DNA of 64,000 nucleotides from assembly GCA_034926865.1 (NCBI GenBank), contig JAYFQP010000010.1, forward strand, positions 1 through 64,000, written 5' to 3'. The DNA comes from RGIG1902 sp034926865 (lineage in GTDB: Bacteria > Bacillota > Clostridia > Oscillospirales > Butyricicoccaceae). The notes beneath the pieces are model-generated. The model was not told the DNA's origin. It saw nothing but the letters and a program-made list of their open reading frames with translations, and did not search any database. This document shows, piece after piece, positions 33,350-44,003 of this stretch. Position 1 is the first letter of the stretch. Every line of letters starts with the position of its first letter. Both the position numbers and the translations under genes were made by a program.

Positions 33350-34213
33350 ATGATACGTATAGCGGCCGTGGATGACGAACTTCATATTCTTAAATGGTTT
33401 GAACGTATAGCCCTTAAAATTGACGGCCTGGAAATATGCGGCCTATACCAGTCGGGAGAGGCATTGATTTCGTATTTACGACACCATGCGGTAGACGCGG
33501 TTTTTTTGGATGTGGAAATCGGCAACGAAAACGGCATGGATCTATATGAACAAATCATGCAGATTGACGAGAATATTGAAATTATCTTTGTAACTGCATA
33601 TAACAAATATGCTGTTGAGGCATTTGAACTGCAAGCTCTCGATTATCTTCTGAAACCCATAACCAGCGAAAGATTGGAAAAAACAATTATACGCCTGATG
33701 AATTCTCCAAAAATCGCTCAAAAGCCTGAACGCCCCTATATTCAATGCTTCGGTGACTTTCAGCTGCTCATTCACGGAACACCGGTAACATGGAAAAACT
33801 CCAAGGCAAAAGAAATCCTGGCGTTTTTAGTCAGCAAGGAAGGTGCGCCAATGGGCTGGGAAAAAATAGTCGATGCCATTTGGCCGGACTTTGCTCCCGA
33901 GCAGGCCCACGCCAACTTTCACGCGACTAATTATCTGCTGCGCAAGCGATTGGGAGAGCTGGGCTGTTCAGACATCATCGACAGCACGCCGGGAAATTAC
34001 CGTATTTTACGGGATACGATCGAGTGTGATGTTTATATTTTTCAGGATTTTATACGTAAAAGCCTGAGCTCGGAATTGTCTCAAACGGAAATAGATAAAA
34101 TCAGGCTTATGTATCAAGGCCAGTTTATGGAAAACGAGCCCTATAGCTGGGCCATCCCCAAAGCGGTATCCCTGGAGAAAGCTTATATAAGAATGACCGG
34201 CGCTTTGCGATAG
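33350..34213 (+). CDS. Orphan response regulator with SARP-like winged-helix output
   Basis: A 287-residue regulator. The receiver domain (1-120) has AVDDE, phosphorylation site Asp54 in VFLDVEIG, IFVTAYNKYAVEAFE and LLKPI, close to LytR/AgrA-type receivers. The output domain (about 130-225) is not LytTR but a winged helix like that of SARP/BTAD-type activators (CFGDFQLLIHG, then KAKEILAFLVSKEG and NYLLRKRLGE). The rest is a short helical tail. No kinase gene lies nearby. GAAGGAG precedes the ATG. Its placement 520 bases ahead of the giant surface-protein genes suggests that it controls them. Confidence 0.82.
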   Translation: MIRIAAVDDELHILKWFERIALKIDGLEICGLYQSGEALISYLRHHAVDAVFLDVEIGNENGMDLYEQIMQIDENIEIIFVTAYNKYAVEAFELQALDYLLKPITSERLEKTIIRLMNSPKIAQKPERPYIQCFGDFQLLIHGTPVTWKNSKAKEILAFLVSKEGAPMGWEKIVDAIWPDFAPEQAHANFHATNYLLRKRLGELGCSDIIDSTPGNYRILRDTIECDVYIFQDFIRKSLSSELSQTEIDKIRLMYQGQFMENEPYSWAIPKAVSLEKAYIRMTGALR

Positions 34214-34241
34214 AAACGTATATCCACAATTAAAATTGAAG

Positions 34242-34271
34242 CCTTACGGTTTAACTGCCGTAAGGTTTTTT
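34242..34271 (+). terminator. Terminator of the response regulator gene
   Basis: CCTTACGG (34242-34249) pairs with CCGTAAGG (34258-34265), followed by TTTTTTG. It separates the regulator from the giant-protein transcript. Confidence 0.8.
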
Positions 34272-34732
34272 GTTGTCAATACCAATATCCCATAAAATTA
34301 TTACGAGTTTATTAATATTACGTGATAATTCAGGTTTCATTTAGGGTCTATTTACGAAGCTTTTAGGTTTGATCTTTATAATAGTATATAGATAATGACG
34401 ATCGATGAGAAAATGATCTGACAATAAGTGCCGTATCTGCCATCATTCCATGGCGGCGCTAAATACAGGGGGTAGAATAATATAATAAAGGCCAAGGGGG
34501 TTTTTGCTATTTTGTAATTGTTTTGCTTGTTCTTTGGTGATCGCCATCTGTTATGCCCTGCGGTGTGACACGGGCGATAATTAATCAATGCAACTACATA
34601 ACCGATGTAGGTTTATTACCGGTATCGGCGATGTATACAAGCCATTAAACGGACAAGCAGATAGAAATTTGCGATGCCCGCTCGTGTTACGGGCGGTGTG
34701 TTTACAGCAAAATGTGGGAGGAGCATTAAAGA
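34272..34732 (+). promoter_or_regulatory. Long 5' leader of the giant SLH gene
   Basis: A 460-base region without a gene. A TATAAT at 34377-34382 may be the -10 box, though no good -35 is seen, which fits an activator-dependent promoter. The transcribed leader would be about 340 bases, with pairings CCGAT/ATCGG (34602-34606/34624-34628) and GCCCG/CGGGC (34676-34680/34690-34694), the latter 22 bases ahead of the ribosome binding site GGGAGGAG (34716-34723). I could not match it to the c-di-GMP or other known riboswitches. Confidence 0.4.
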
Positions 34733-37700
34733 ATGAAGAGGAACAAACTAAGACGCGGGCTATCTTTTTGCATGGCTTTTTGCATGTCGATTTCATTGTT
34801 GAGCGGAACAGCGGTTGCTGCCACGATATCCGCATCGGCATTTAATGATACGACTACGCTTAATGTGCCGAAAATCGGCAGTATAACCCCAGTGAAACTT
34901 GATGACGACGTCACCATAAGCTCAAGCAGCAGCTTCTCGGACGGTTATCTTCTCTTTGAAAACACGGGACCCGCGGTTCCCGGAGACAAGCTGTCAATCG
35001 TTTCAGATTCCAGCCCAACCGCCTATGGGGCGATCTCGTCTGATGGATCGACAGTATATCTGGGAAACGGCAGCGGAAAGGCTGCTATCGGGTCTATTGA
35101 CAGTTCCCTGAACGGGGAAAACGGCAATGACCTGAAGATCCTGTTTTTTACCGAACTGGCTAACGGCGGCTTTGAAGATGGAACCGAAAACTGGGCGAAG
35201 ACGAACAGCGTCATCAGGCTTTCCGGCGATTCCACTGTCAATACAAGCTGGGGCAACGCAAGCACCACCATTGAAGCAACAAGAAAAAACCCATATTTCA
35301 ACTGGAACTGGGTTGATACTGTTGACGGCAGTTCTTCTTATATGCGGCTGTATCTTTCAACGTGGATCAATGATTCATACGGCACACTCCACGGCCCCAA
35401 AATTACCAGCACTGCTTTTTCCGCATCCAACGGAGACAGTGTTTCTCTTTATTACTACGCTAAGAATACCGGAGACAAATACGATGTCTACGGTTACCTG
35501 AAAGATACCGTAACCGGAAAACAGCAACAGCTTTTCTTCCAGCGAGGGGATCAGACTGACGGCTGGCAGGCAGTGAGTGCGAAAATCACGCTTCCGGACA
35601 GCGACAACTTTGTTTTTGAATTTCTCTGCGGTTCACAGGATGGAACAGGCGGCAGATACATCAGTTCGGAGCTCCTCATCGACAATGTGCGCGTCGTCAG
35701 CGATCTGGTTTCCTCTCAGGTGGCTACGAATGTTGCCCGAAGGGTTGCGATGGTAAGCGCCAGCCAGAGCACAAGAACAAGCACAACAGACCGTGCCTAT
35801 AAGCTGACGGCAGTTGACGGTGCGGGAGGCTCTGCCACCTCGAACACCACCGCTGTGGTCAAAATCCATACCTATCCCGCAGCCCCCGTTATAACCACAA
35901 CGCCAGAATCCGGAACTACCGACACGGTCAATCTCACATGGAGCGCAACTGATGCCACCGCATACAATGTGTGGGTGTCCGGCACCCAGGTGTATGACGG
36001 AACAACAGCAACCTCCATGACAATAAGCGGTCTGTCTCCCAACGAAGGCCGTACGGTTACAGCCGTTGGCACCAACGACATGGGTGACTCAGCCTCGACT
36101 GAAAAGGCCGCATGCTCCAACGCGGCCGTGCCATCCCTGTCCGCCGCATCATCCAACAATAGGGCTATTACCCTTGACATTGGCAACAACGGCAATAGTG
36201 CAGGAACCGCCTATTGCCTCGAACGATCTTCTGACGGAACGAACTGGGCCGTGGTCAACAACTATGCCATCCAGAGCGGCTCCGGTGATTCAACAACATA
36301 TGCAGACTCGGGCTTGAGCACAAACACAGGGTACTATTACCGCGTAAAGGCAAGAAACGGAAACAGCGTTGAAACGGTCTATTCAAATACGCTATTCTGG
36401 AAGACGGCAACCGATGCGCCAACCGTCACTGTGGCTGCCACGTCGGGCGCAAGCGACTCTCTTGACGTCTCCTGGACAGCTCCTATCGATGCCGTGAGCT
36501 ATACTGTCAACATAGACAGCGTAGCTGCCTCCAAAGGGATTGCCGGCACCGCAGGCGTATATAACGGTTTTTCGCCGAATACGCCGCACATTGTTTGCAT
36601 CGCTGCCTACAACTCCTTTGGCGATTCGCCATACAGCGGCGATATAACACGTTATACGCTCGCCAAGACGCCGGAGATTACCTTCGGAGAGGTGACGGCT
36701 GACAGTATGGTGCTTATTATCGCAAATAACGGCAATGCCGCAGATACCGCCTACAGGCTAGAGCGGTCGATTGACGGCGATACATGGACCCCTATTGAGA
36801 ACTACACCATTTATGCCGGATCTTCCAATAGCTTTTCTTATATGGTAAGCAATCTCAACGCCGGCACACAATATTATTACAGGGTAAAAGCGGTGAACGG
36901 CGATAGCGTGGAAACCGCCTATTCAACCGCGTCTGTTAAAATGACCCTGCCCGCAGCGCCAACCGGTCTTACCATGACGCCACAGGCCATCAGTAAAGAC
37001 GAATCTGGAAATCAGAACGTTTCCGTGCTGATCTCCTGGACGGCCCCGACCGGCGCGGATAGCTACTCCATCTATCGTAAGGCCGGCGGTGAGTCCGGCT
37101 ATACGCAGATCGAGTCCGCCTATATGGGCGGAGTGCTTTACATGGATTCCGGCCTGACACCGAATACACAGTATGCCTATTATATTGTTGCAAATAACAC
37201 GAGCGGAGCATCTGAAGGCAGCGCTGAGGTTCACGCCTATACTCTGGCTGCCGTACCCGACATCGAATCGGAAGTCTCCGGCGACACGATCAATCTGACG
37301 ATCGTGCCGAATGGCAACCCCGAGTTCGGTTCAACGCCCAATCTCTCCGGCACAGGGTATTTCATTCAATACTCTACCGACAGCGGCACAACATGGATAA
37401 ACCTTAGCGACGAATGGTATTATTATCTTTCGCCACAGCACACAGGTGTATCGTCGGGTAATATCTATCAGTATCGTGTCATGGCCAAAAACGGTGACGA
37501 AGCTCAAACCGATTATAGCGGTTCTTCCAGCGCCAGAACAAATGAAGCTCCTGTAATCTCTATTGCGTCTCCTGCAGCAAGCCTTTACCGTTCCGCGCAG
37601 GATAGGCATACAGCTTTCACCATGTCAGGAACAGTGTCGGACGCCGACGGCGATTCAGTGAGGATTTATGCCGCCATCGACGGCGTGAAAAAGAGCACGG

Positions 37701-40700
37701 TTGTCAACGCGACCGCCTCAGGGGTTTCCTGGTCACTGACCTGGGATATCGCGGGCGACGGCATCTCTCAAAGCGATTACAGCTCAATAGCCGTTTTCGG
37801 AGACGACGGGTATAAGGGCTACTGCACCGCCTATCTGGCCTACACCCTCCATGTCGACCAAACAGCACCCGAGCTTCCCTCAATCACTCCGACTGCGGTC
37901 GGCTGGACCAACGATGACTCGGTTTCTGTGGCAATTGCAAACGGCGCCGACGGGGGCTCCGAGCCAGATTATACCGAATATAAGCTCAGCGGCGCGACGA
38001 GCCGCGGCTGGACCACCTATACCTCAGCATTTACAGTTACAAACCCCGGCGAGACTGTTATTACGGCGCGCACCGTCGACAACGTAGGTAATGTCGGTGA
38101 CCAGCAAACCGCCACGATTAAAATTGACCGCGCAGCCCCCGAGGGCGGCAGCATATCCGTAAGCGCTATTTATGGGGATACCGCATACACCATGAACACG
38201 GTAGTTAATCTGACTATTTCGGCTTCGGATTCAGGCGGATCCGGCGGCGACTTAGATCCGTCTCTGCCCAAGTATATGCAGATCAGCAACAGCAGCACCT
38301 TTGACTCCTATACTGAGGTAGTCTACTCGACGTCGTACTCCGGCTGGACACTTTCGAGCGGCGACGGCGAAAAAACCGTCTATGCTCGCTTTGTAGACTC
38401 GGTTGGCAACATCGGCGAGGCCATAAGTGCAAGCATCATTCTGGATACCACAGATCCTTTGATCGCCATTTCATCGCCCTCAAGCTTCAATGCGAAGAAG
38501 GGCTCGACCATTACGTATGAACTGACAGTCAACGAGGAAAGCGCACTGTCCGGGATAAACGAGGATGATACATCATACATAAGCCTGTCTACCTTCGGCG
38601 ATTTTTCCTCTGATGACATAAACGCAATTATAGCGGGGATCACCGTTGCCGAAACAGACGATTACCGCAGAACTGTGAGCATCTATCTTCCCGAAACGAT
38701 CAGCGGGTCTGAGGGTACGATCGGCATCACCATACTCTCCGGAGCGGCCACCGATACTGCCGGCAATACCTCGGCACAGGCTGTAGGCAATGCTTCCTTC
38801 GTGATCGATGCCATTGCTCCTTCCAATCAGAATACGCTGTTCTCCAGCGATATAACAGCTCAGGGCGGACAGTCCGTGACGCTTGAGTGCTGCTCAGAGG
38901 ACTGTGACGGCGGATACGACAGCGACAGCGTCCGTTTTGCCTCAAATGGCCTTTACGGGGATTCATACGACGGCAGTGACCCCGCAAACGGCACGACCAT
39001 AACCTCGACGCACGGCCGCTCCATGGTCATCAATGCGCCAAAGGAGGACGGCACCTACTATCTTTATGTAATAGACGCTGCGGGCAACGCTTCGAACGCC
39101 TCCACAGCCGTTCTCACTGTTAAGAATTATGGGCCTTCGGTGAACATAACCGGCCCGTCGGACTCTTATGTCAACAGCGGTGACTCGGTTAGCTATACAG
39201 CTGTTTACTCCAGTGACGCAGACAGCATAAGTCTTTCCGCCGACGACGTCGCGCTTGTTACCAGAGGCACAGCCAACGCCTATGTCTCAATAAGCGATGT
39301 TCCCGGAGAATCGCTTAAAAAGACGATAACCCTATATAATTTGATGGGCGAGGGCACAGTGCAGGTGCGTATAGCCTCCGCAACCGCGCTTGATACCGAA
39401 GGAAACCTGGCGATGGCATCTGCCGCAAGCGACCCGGTTACAGTCGACAACACACCCGCCTCTGCACTTGAGCTCGTCATAACCTCCGACAATACGTCAG
39501 ATTCTGATTATGCCGTTAAAGGAAACACGCTGACGCTGATGGTGCAGGCGAACGAAGCGCTTTCGGGTGTCTCCGGAACCATAGCGGGACGGGCTGTCAC
39601 GTTCAGCCAGATAAACTCCGACACAACTCTGTGGTCGGCTTACTATACGATACCAACCGACAGCTCGCTGGACGATCTTGATGGATCAACGGTTCCGTTT
39701 ACCATCGTGATGACAGATCTCACCGGAAACGTTTCACATACACTGACCGAAGATAATCTCGAGGGCATCGGAGGGGTCACGCTTGACTTTACCTCCCCCA
39801 TTCTTTCGATCAGCGGCGATACCGACAGCCTCGGGCGCTATATCGCAGGAGCAACGATCACCTTTAATGAGGGCACTTGCATTATTAAAAACACCGACTC
39901 CGGCGACGAAAACGAAATCGTATCAGGCGCAATCGTCTACGATGCGGGAACCTATACCGTTGTCGTGACAAACAGCGCCGGAAACACCGCTTCAAAGACA
40001 TTTACCGTTTCCTATGGCTCTATCATGCTCAACAGTGACATCGGAAATCTTGCCATAACCTATGCCGAAGGCGACAGTGCAGATAAAGTGACAAGAGACA
40101 TCACACTCCCGCTTTTAAGTTCCTCAGGCTCAGATATCTCTTGGACCATAGACTCCGGCTCGGCCGTTTCATTGAGCGGTATCGACACAGCTACTGAAGA
40201 CGAATACAGCGCCGCCGTGATCCGGCCCGAGTATGCAGACGGCGCTGCTACGGTGGTTCTGACCGCCGAAATCACCGTCGACGGCATCACCAACACAAAG
40301 ACTTTCACACTGACGGTCAAGGCAAAAACGGATGACTCCCAGGGCTTCGGGGACGTTTCAGACGATGTCGAAAATGCCCTGATAACCTATTTTGACGGCG
40401 ACTCGCAAAATTCTGTCACTCTGGATGTAGCCCTTGGCGACACCGGGCTCCTACATGGCTCCGCCATAACATGGACATCAGGCAACGAGGATGTTCTCTT
40501 GATCTCCGATACAGCTGAAAACGGCGCATACACAGGCACAGTCACGAGGCCGGCATACGGTTCGCCTGATGTGGATGTCACTATAACCGCGACGGCGACT
40601 GACCCAGGTAATGCCGCTGTGTACAGCACCTACACTTTCACGCTGACCGTCAAGGCGGTCACCCTGACTGATTTGGAAAAGGCTGCTGAGGATTATGACT

Positions 40701-43700
40701 ATGTTTATATTGTCTATGCCGTGGCCGACAGCGCCAGCAGCGTCACTCAAGACCTCACCTTTAACGAAGGGGTCGTAAACGGCAGCACGGTTACCTGGAA
40801 AAGCAGCAATACGGCATATGTTACCGATACCGGAGCAGTAACCAGGCCGTCAACCGGTTTGGGAAATGCGGACGTCACCATTACGGCGACGATCAATAAC
40901 GGCAGCGCGACGCTGACCCGTCGGTTTACGGTCACTGTGATAAGCAAGGAACCCTCCTCGCCCTCGGAAGCCCTCGCGCTTGACCTTGCAGCTCTTGAAA
41001 TCGGTTATTACGGGGACGACGGCGCCGACAGCGTTACAACACATATCGTGCTTTCCAAAACCGGAGATTATGGCAGCACAATCTCATGGGCAAGCTCAGA
41101 TGAGGGTATAATATCGGCCGACGGCACGGTTTCCCGTCCCACGGACAACGATGCCTCTGTAACCGTGACCGCAACTCTCACAAACGGCACTGAAAGCACA
41201 ACGGCAACGTTCACGCTGAAGGTCATCGCAACGGACGACAGCGACATCCTCCAGCAGATACTGGACGATACCGAAGATCTTGAAATGATCTACGCGGGCA
41301 GCGACAGTGCAAGCTTCGTCTCGGATGATCTTACGCTCCGGACGGCCGGCGCCAACGGCTCCACAATCACATGGGGGAGCAGCGACGAGGACATAATCGG
41401 AACAAACGGCGAAGTCAGCCGTCCAAGCGCCGACACGGAGATCACGCTGACGGCCACGGTTGAAAAGTACTCGGAAGAAATAGAATATTGGGTACAACGC
41501 ACAAAGACTTTCACCGTAACTGTTTCGAAGAGCGGAAGCATGTGCGTGGAAAGCGATCTTGATGATGTAAAAATAGTCTACTCAGGAATCGACAGCGCGG
41601 GCAGCGTCACCTCCTCCGTCTACCTCGCGAAAAAGGGCACCACGGGCTGCCGGATCACATGGACATCAAGCAACACCGACTACATTACCTCGTCCGGCAC
41701 AGTCATGCGTCCCGACCCCGACAGCTCGGATCATGTGGTGACACTTACCGCCACAGTAACCAACACCGTGACGGGAGAAGCGGCCACAAAAGTATTCACG
41801 CTGACTGTCATAAAAATGACCGAAGCAGATGTGGTCAGGGAAGCTGCCAAAGACCTCACAGTTTATGAAGCATTTGAGTTTGAAAGCGATTCTGATATAT
41901 GGGAAAGCGTTACAAGCGGATTTTTGATGCTTACGGATGGCAGTTACGGCTCAACCATTTCCTGGACATCAGGGAATTCCGATATCATAAGCATCGGTGA
42001 CGTTGACTCCTTGACTGACATGCTGACGGCCACAGTAACGCGGCCTACGGGCAAAGACACCGGCGTGATCCTTACCGCCACCATCACCTACGGTTCATCA
42101 TCGGCCACCAAGACCTTCCTGATGATTGTAAAAGCGGCAGACGCCGTCAGGACAACGACCCGACAGGAGGAATCCGGCGCGATATTTGATCTGTCAACCG
42201 AGATCGACTCCGGCAGCCTCATAGCATTCAGGACAGTCGTGAATCAAGACGGTGCCGACATCTATGAATATATCGACACAGCCATCTTTGACCCAGATAC
42301 GATTGAGCCTCTCACTTCAGAGATTGATCCGAGCGGTACCGACGGCGAACGTACGCTCACACTTACAATGCCATCCACCACCATGGACGATCAAACTACA
42401 ACCGCTCAGGCAATTGAGATTCCAGCGTCCTCTGTGGCTCTTATGACCGGGCATAACGTTATGTTGGTAGTTGACTCGGCGTTTGGCGAGGTAACTATCC
42501 CGGCGGACACTCTCGCTTCGCTTGCAGACGCCGGAACAGATATTTATTTCATGATAAAGCCCATAGAAGACGAGGATGAGCAGGAAGCTCTGTCAAGTGC
42601 AGCGCTGAAATGCGGCGGCAGCGGTTCTTCCGTAATTGGAACGCCATTAATGATCCAATCGAACTACAAAGGCCAGACTTATATTACCATACCGTTTGGA
42701 AATGCAGAAATAACCAAGTATTCAGGGCTTAGAGTTTATGTGTCACACAGCGATGGGACAGTTGAACTCCTCAGCGGCACCCTTGTTTACGCTGGCAACA
42801 GCACGGTTCCCTATGGAATCAGATTCTCGGTTTCTGCTTTCAGCGATTTCCAGATCATAAAGATTGCAACCCACGCCAGCAGCACCAGCAGCGATGACGA
42901 TAGCACCGGCGTTTCATTTAATGGCATCGAGAAAGCGCTATCTTCCGAAGATGGCTATATCTTCAAGGGCGAAGACGGCCTGGTAGCTGCCTTCAGCTCC
43001 GGCGATATAGATTTTAATGACATCAGAAACGCTTTCAATGGGAACTCAGATGATATCGAGTTCACATTTACTCTCGGCTCGCAGAATCCAGATGATGCTG
43101 CGAAAACCAAAAACGTCATTACGGCAGCGGGACTCACTATGGTGGAAAAACCCTTTACATTTGGCGTCTCAACTTCCCTTGATGACACGGAGATGGAACT
43201 CCAGTCGTTTGAGAGATATGTGGATATTCTCATCCCCTTGACAAACGGGCATAAAATTACCACGGCGATTCGCATAGATAAGGATGGCTCAATTATCCAT
43301 ATTCCCACCGAAGTGATCGTCGTTGGCGATAACTATTACGCAAGAATACATGCACTCGTCACCGGCACGTTTGCTCTGATCTGGAATCCGTCGGAAATGG
43401 ATGATGTTACTTCCCACTGGGCTAAAGCAGACGTAAACGACATGGCCTCCCGCCTTGTGGTGAAAGGCATCGGAAATAACCTTTTTGACCCGGACAGACC
43501 AATAACCAGGGCTGAATTCGCCGTCATTCTGGTTCGCGGGCTTGGCCTGCTGCGCGGAGTAGGCAACCAAAACTTCACCGACGTTTCCTCTGATTCCTGG
43601 TACACAGAGTATATTGAGACCGCCGTTTCCTACGGCTTCATCTATGGCTACGGAGATGGGTGCTTCGGGCCGGAAGACACAATTACCAGGGAGCAGGCAA

Positions 43701-43960
43701 TGGCAATGATGTCGCGGGCTATGAACCTTACAGAGCTTGACGGCACTGTTTCGGGCAGCGAGCTAACCGAGATTCTATCTGCGTTTACGGATTCCAGCGA
43801 GCTTTCCGTTTATGCCAAGGCACCTGCAGCGGGATGCATCAAAACAGGCGTCATTCGCGGAATTGATGAAACCACCCTTTCACCACAGAGCTATATAACC
43901 AGGGCCCAGGCTGCAACGGCCATTCGACGGCTGCTGCAGTCCTCCGGTATGATCGACTAA
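34733..43960 (+). CDS. Giant SLH-anchored surface protein (CBM-like, FN3, Ig-like repeats)
   Basis: A 3075-residue protein. A signal peptide ends near residue 29 (GTAVAATIS). Residues about 144-325 look like a carbohydrate-binding jelly roll (NGGFEDGTENW, ELLIDNVRVV). Residues about 380-935 are fibronectin type III-like repeats with TPNTxYxYYxVAxN motifs. About 940-1760 is a chain of bacterial Ig-like modules (VDQTAPELPSITP, IDRAAPEGGSI). About 1768-2470 holds seven atrophied bacterial Ig domains, each with DxxxIxY, GSTITWxSSN, VTRP and FTLTV. The last 190 residues are three SLH domains (HWAKADVNDM, WYTEYIETAV, and a third with TRAQAATAIRRL) for binding pyruvylated cell-wall polymer. A surface adhesin or matrix-binding role is inferred. 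GGGAGGAG precedes the ATG. Next gene is a paralogue. Confidence 0.88.
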   Translation: MKRNKLRRGLSFCMAFCMSISLLSGTAVAATISASAFNDTTTLNVPKIGSITPVKLDDDVTISSSSSFSDGYLLFENTGPAVPGDKLSIVSDSSPTAYGAISSDGSTVYLGNGSGKAAIGSIDSSLNGENGNDLKILFFTELANGGFEDGTENWAKTNSVIRLSGDSTVNTSWGNASTTIEATRKNPYFNWNWVDTVDGSSSYMRLYLSTWINDSYGTLHGPKITSTAFSASNGDSVSLYYYAKNTGDKYDVYGYLKDTVTGKQQQLFFQRGDQTDGWQAVSAKITLPDSDNFVFEFLCGSQDGTGGRYISSELLIDNVRVVSDLVSSQVATNVARRVAMVSASQSTRTSTTDRAYKLTAVDGAGGSATSNTTAVVKIHTYPAAPVITTTPESGTTDTVNLTWSATDATAYNVWVSGTQVYDGTTATSMTISGLSPNEGRTVTAVGTNDMGDSASTEKAACSNAAVPSLSAASSNNRAITLDIGNNGNSAGTAYCLERSSDGTNWAVVNNYAIQSGSGDSTTYADSGLSTNTGYYYRVKARNGNSVETVYSNTLFWKTATDAPTVTVAATSGASDSLDVSWTAPIDAVSYTVNIDSVAASKGIAGTAGVYNGFSPNTPHIVCIAAYNSFGDSPYSGDITRYTLAKTPEITFGEVTADSMVLIIANNGNAADTAYRLERSIDGDTWTPIENYTIYAGSSNSFSYMVSNLNAGTQYYYRVKAVNGDSVETAYSTASVKMTLPAAPTGLTMTPQAISKDESGNQNVSVLISWTAPTGADSYSIYRKAGGESGYTQIESAYMGGVLYMDSGLTPNTQYAYYIVANNTSGASEGSAEVHAYTLAAVPDIESEVSGDTINLTIVPNGNPEFGSTPNLSGTGYFIQYSTDSGTTWINLSDEWYYYLSPQHTGVSSGNIYQYRVMAKNGDEAQTDYSGSSSARTNEAPVISIASPAASLYRSAQDRHTAFTMSGTVSDADGDSVRIYAAIDGVKKSTVVNATASGVSWSLTWDIAGDGISQSDYSSIAVFGDDGYKGYCTAYLAYTLHVDQTAPELPSITPTAVGWTNDDSVSVAIANGADGGSEPDYTEYKLSGATSRGWTTYTSAFTVTNPGETVITARTVDNVGNVGDQQTATIKIDRAAPEGGSISVSAIYGDTAYTMNTVVNLTISASDSGGSGGDLDPSLPKYMQISNSSTFDSYTEVVYSTSYSGWTLSSGDGEKTVYARFVDSVGNIGEAISASIILDTTDPLIAISSPSSFNAKKGSTITYELTVNEESALSGINEDDTSYISLSTFGDFSSDDINAIIAGITVAETDDYRRTVSIYLPETISGSEGTIGITILSGAATDTAGNTSAQAVGNASFVIDAIAPSNQNTLFSSDITAQGGQSVTLECCSEDCDGGYDSDSVRFASNGLYGDSYDGSDPANGTTITSTHGRSMVINAPKEDGTYYLYVIDAAGNASNASTAVLTVKNYGPSVNITGPSDSYVNSGDSVSYTAVYSSDADSISLSADDVALVTRGTANAYVSISDVPGESLKKTITLYNLMGEGTVQVRIASATALDTEGNLAMASAASDPVTVDNTPASALELVITSDNTSDSDYAVKGNTLTLMVQANEALSGVSGTIAGRAVTFSQINSDTTLWSAYYTIPTDSSLDDLDGSTVPFTIVMTDLTGNVSHTLTEDNLEGIGGVTLDFTSPILSISGDTDSLGRYIAGATITFNEGTCIIKNTDSGDENEIVSGAIVYDAGTYTVVVTNSAGNTASKTFTVSYGSIMLNSDIGNLAITYAEGDSADKVTRDITLPLLSSSGSDISWTIDSGSAVSLSGIDTATEDEYSAAVIRPEYADGAATVVLTAEITVDGITNTKTFTLTVKAKTDDSQGFGDVSDDVENALITYFDGDSQNSVTLDVALGDTGLLHGSAITWTSGNEDVLLISDTAENGAYTGTVTRPAYGSPDVDVTITATATDPGNAAVYSTYTFTLTVKAVTLTDLEKAAEDYDYVYIVYAVADSASSVTQDLTFNEGVVNGSTVTWKSSNTAYVTDTGAVTRPSTGLGNADVTITATINNGSATLTRRFTVTVISKEPSSPSEALALDLAALEIGYYGDDGADSVTTHIVLSKTGDYGSTISWASSDEGIISADGTVSRPTDNDASVTVTATLTNGTESTTATFTLKVIATDDSDILQQILDDTEDLEMIYAGSDSASFVSDDLTLRTAGANGSTITWGSSDEDIIGTNGEVSRPSADTEITLTATVEKYSEEIEYWVQRTKTFTVTVSKSGSMCVESDLDDVKIVYSGIDSAGSVTSSVYLAKKGTTGCRITWTSSNTDYITSSGTVMRPDPDSSDHVVTLTATVTNTVTGEAATKVFTLTVIKMTEADVVREAAKDLTVYEAFEFESDSDIWESVTSGFLMLTDGSYGSTISWTSGNSDIISIGDVDSLTDMLTATVTRPTGKDTGVILTATITYGSSSATKTFLMIVKAADAVRTTTRQEESGAIFDLSTEIDSGSLIAFRTVVNQDGADIYEYIDTAIFDPDTIEPLTSEIDPSGTDGERTLTLTMPSTTMDDQTTTAQAIEIPASSVALMTGHNVMLVVDSAFGEVTIPADTLASLADAGTDIYFMIKPIEDEDEQEALSSAALKCGGSGSSVIGTPLMIQSNYKGQTYITIPFGNAEITKYSGLRVYVSHSDGTVELLSGTLVYAGNSTVPYGIRFSVSAFSDFQIIKIATHASSTSSDDDSTGVSFNGIEKALSSEDGYIFKGEDGLVAAFSSGDIDFNDIRNAFNGNSDDIEFTFTLGSQNPDDAAKTKNVITAAGLTMVEKPFTFGVSTSLDDTEMELQSFERYVDILIPLTNGHKITTAIRIDKDGSIIHIPTEVIVVGDNYYARIHALVTGTFALIWNPSEMDDVTSHWAKADVNDMASRLVVKGIGNNLFDPDRPITRAEFAVILVRGLGLLRGVGNQNFTDVSSDSWYTEYIETAVSYGFIYGYGDGCFGPEDTITREQAMAMMSRAMNLTELDGTVSGSELTEILSAFTDSSELSVYAKAPAAGCIKTGVIRGIDETTLSPQSYITRAQAATAIRRLLQSSGMID

Positions 43961-44003
43961 CCGTCGAAACTCTGATTTAATAATAAAGAAAGAGGTGTCT
44001 TCA

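Noticed and set aside
34272..34732. c-di-GMP riboswitch upstream of the SLH gene
   Set aside because: The conserved GEMM core could not be found; only unrelated short stems are visible.
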